From: Azonexus sp.
Lineage (GTDB): Bacteria > Pseudomonadota > Gammaproteobacteria > Burkholderiales > Rhodocyclaceae
Direction of reading: 5' to 3'
Assembly (NCBI GenBank): GCA_030691385.1
Contig: JAUYEI010000022.1
Location: 1 to 34,471, forward strand
DNA length: 34,471 nucleotides
Part shown: positions 34,281 through 34,471 of the stretch, one piece after another
Position numbering within the stretch: position 1 is the stretch's first letter
Layout: every line of letters starts with the position of its first letter
Program-made: the position numbers and the translations under genes
Notes under the pieces: generated by a model
What the model was told of the DNA's origin: nothing
The model's database searches: none
Seen by the model: only the letters and a program-made list of their open reading frames with translations

Positions 34281-34471
34281 ACCTTGAACCTTGAAACCTC
34301 AGTTGACCGCTTATCCAGCCTTGGCCAGCCGCCTGAATACAGGCCTTTGCGCCTTCGAGGCGATTCACCCGTTAACAGGTGACAGCGCTACGCGGCGGCT
34401 GGCACGTCTGGTCGGGCGTCCGGCTTGGTCGCTTCTCCTTGCCGGCATGAGCCTGCTGCGTCGTCGCTTCG
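34281..34471. other. Uninterpreted window end
   Basis: Apart from the end of the CCTTGAA tandem repeat I see no supported gene. One plus frame from a TTG near 34291 stays open to the window edge but is not recognised. Confidence 0.3.

Noticed and set aside
1..34471. CRISPR arrays, tRNA and rRNA genes
   Set aside because: No regularly spaced repeats and no recognisable tRNA cloverleaf or rRNA sequence were seen.

Overview
The window looks like chromosomal DNA of a high-GC betaproteobacterium, probably of the Rhodocyclales/Dechloromonas type. That placement is inferred from gene order, protein flavour and the EpsA/PEP-CTERM genes, not from a search. From the left end to about 14.9 kb almost everything lies on the minus strand and is housekeeping. 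Read in the direction of transcription, a PHP phosphatase, yciO, an M50 protease, trpS, an orphan lipid A N-terminal-domain protein, scpA, scpB and rluB form one tightly packed run. It is followed by the classical rimP-nusA-infB-rbfA-truB-rpsO-pnp translation/RNA operon. Two things stand out there. The rimP leader carries an intrinsic-terminator-like hairpin between a good promoter and the first start codon. rpsO (ribosomal protein S15) is interrupted by an in-frame TAG at codon 71, although the remaining 18 codons are intact.

From 14.98 to 20.5 kb the plus strand carries the glycine cleavage operon gcvT-gcvH-gcvP plus a coupled protein of unknown function. A promoter and a tandem glycine riboswitch ending in a strong intrinsic terminator precede it. 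The linker between the two glycine aptamers is interrupted by a 165-bp inverted-repeat, MITE-like element that folds into one long hairpin. A second palindromic repeat sits between gcvH and gcvP.

From 20.5 to 32.8 kb lie a DnaJ-like chaperone without a G/F region, a lytic transglycosylase, an undecaprenyl-phosphate sugar transferase, a divergent EpsA-type LuxR regulator, a VanZ-like protein and a nucleotidyltransferase. They are followed by a PEP-CTERM secreted protein, manC/algA, a HigBA-like toxin-antitoxin pair and the dTDP-rhamnose operon (rfbB-rfbD-rfbA-rfbC, minus strand). Together these genes supply lipid-linked sugar initiation, GDP-mannose and dTDP-rhamnose for a surface polysaccharide, with EpsA as the likely regulator. 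A two-hairpin dispersed repeat lies inside the rfb operon.

The last 1.7 kb is accessory and decayed. It holds a C-terminal remnant of an AAA ATPase, an intact CPBP membrane protease gene preceded by an attC-like palindrome, and the first 51 codons of a tyrosine recombinase of the kind found with IS91-like elements. The final 190 bp could not be interpreted.
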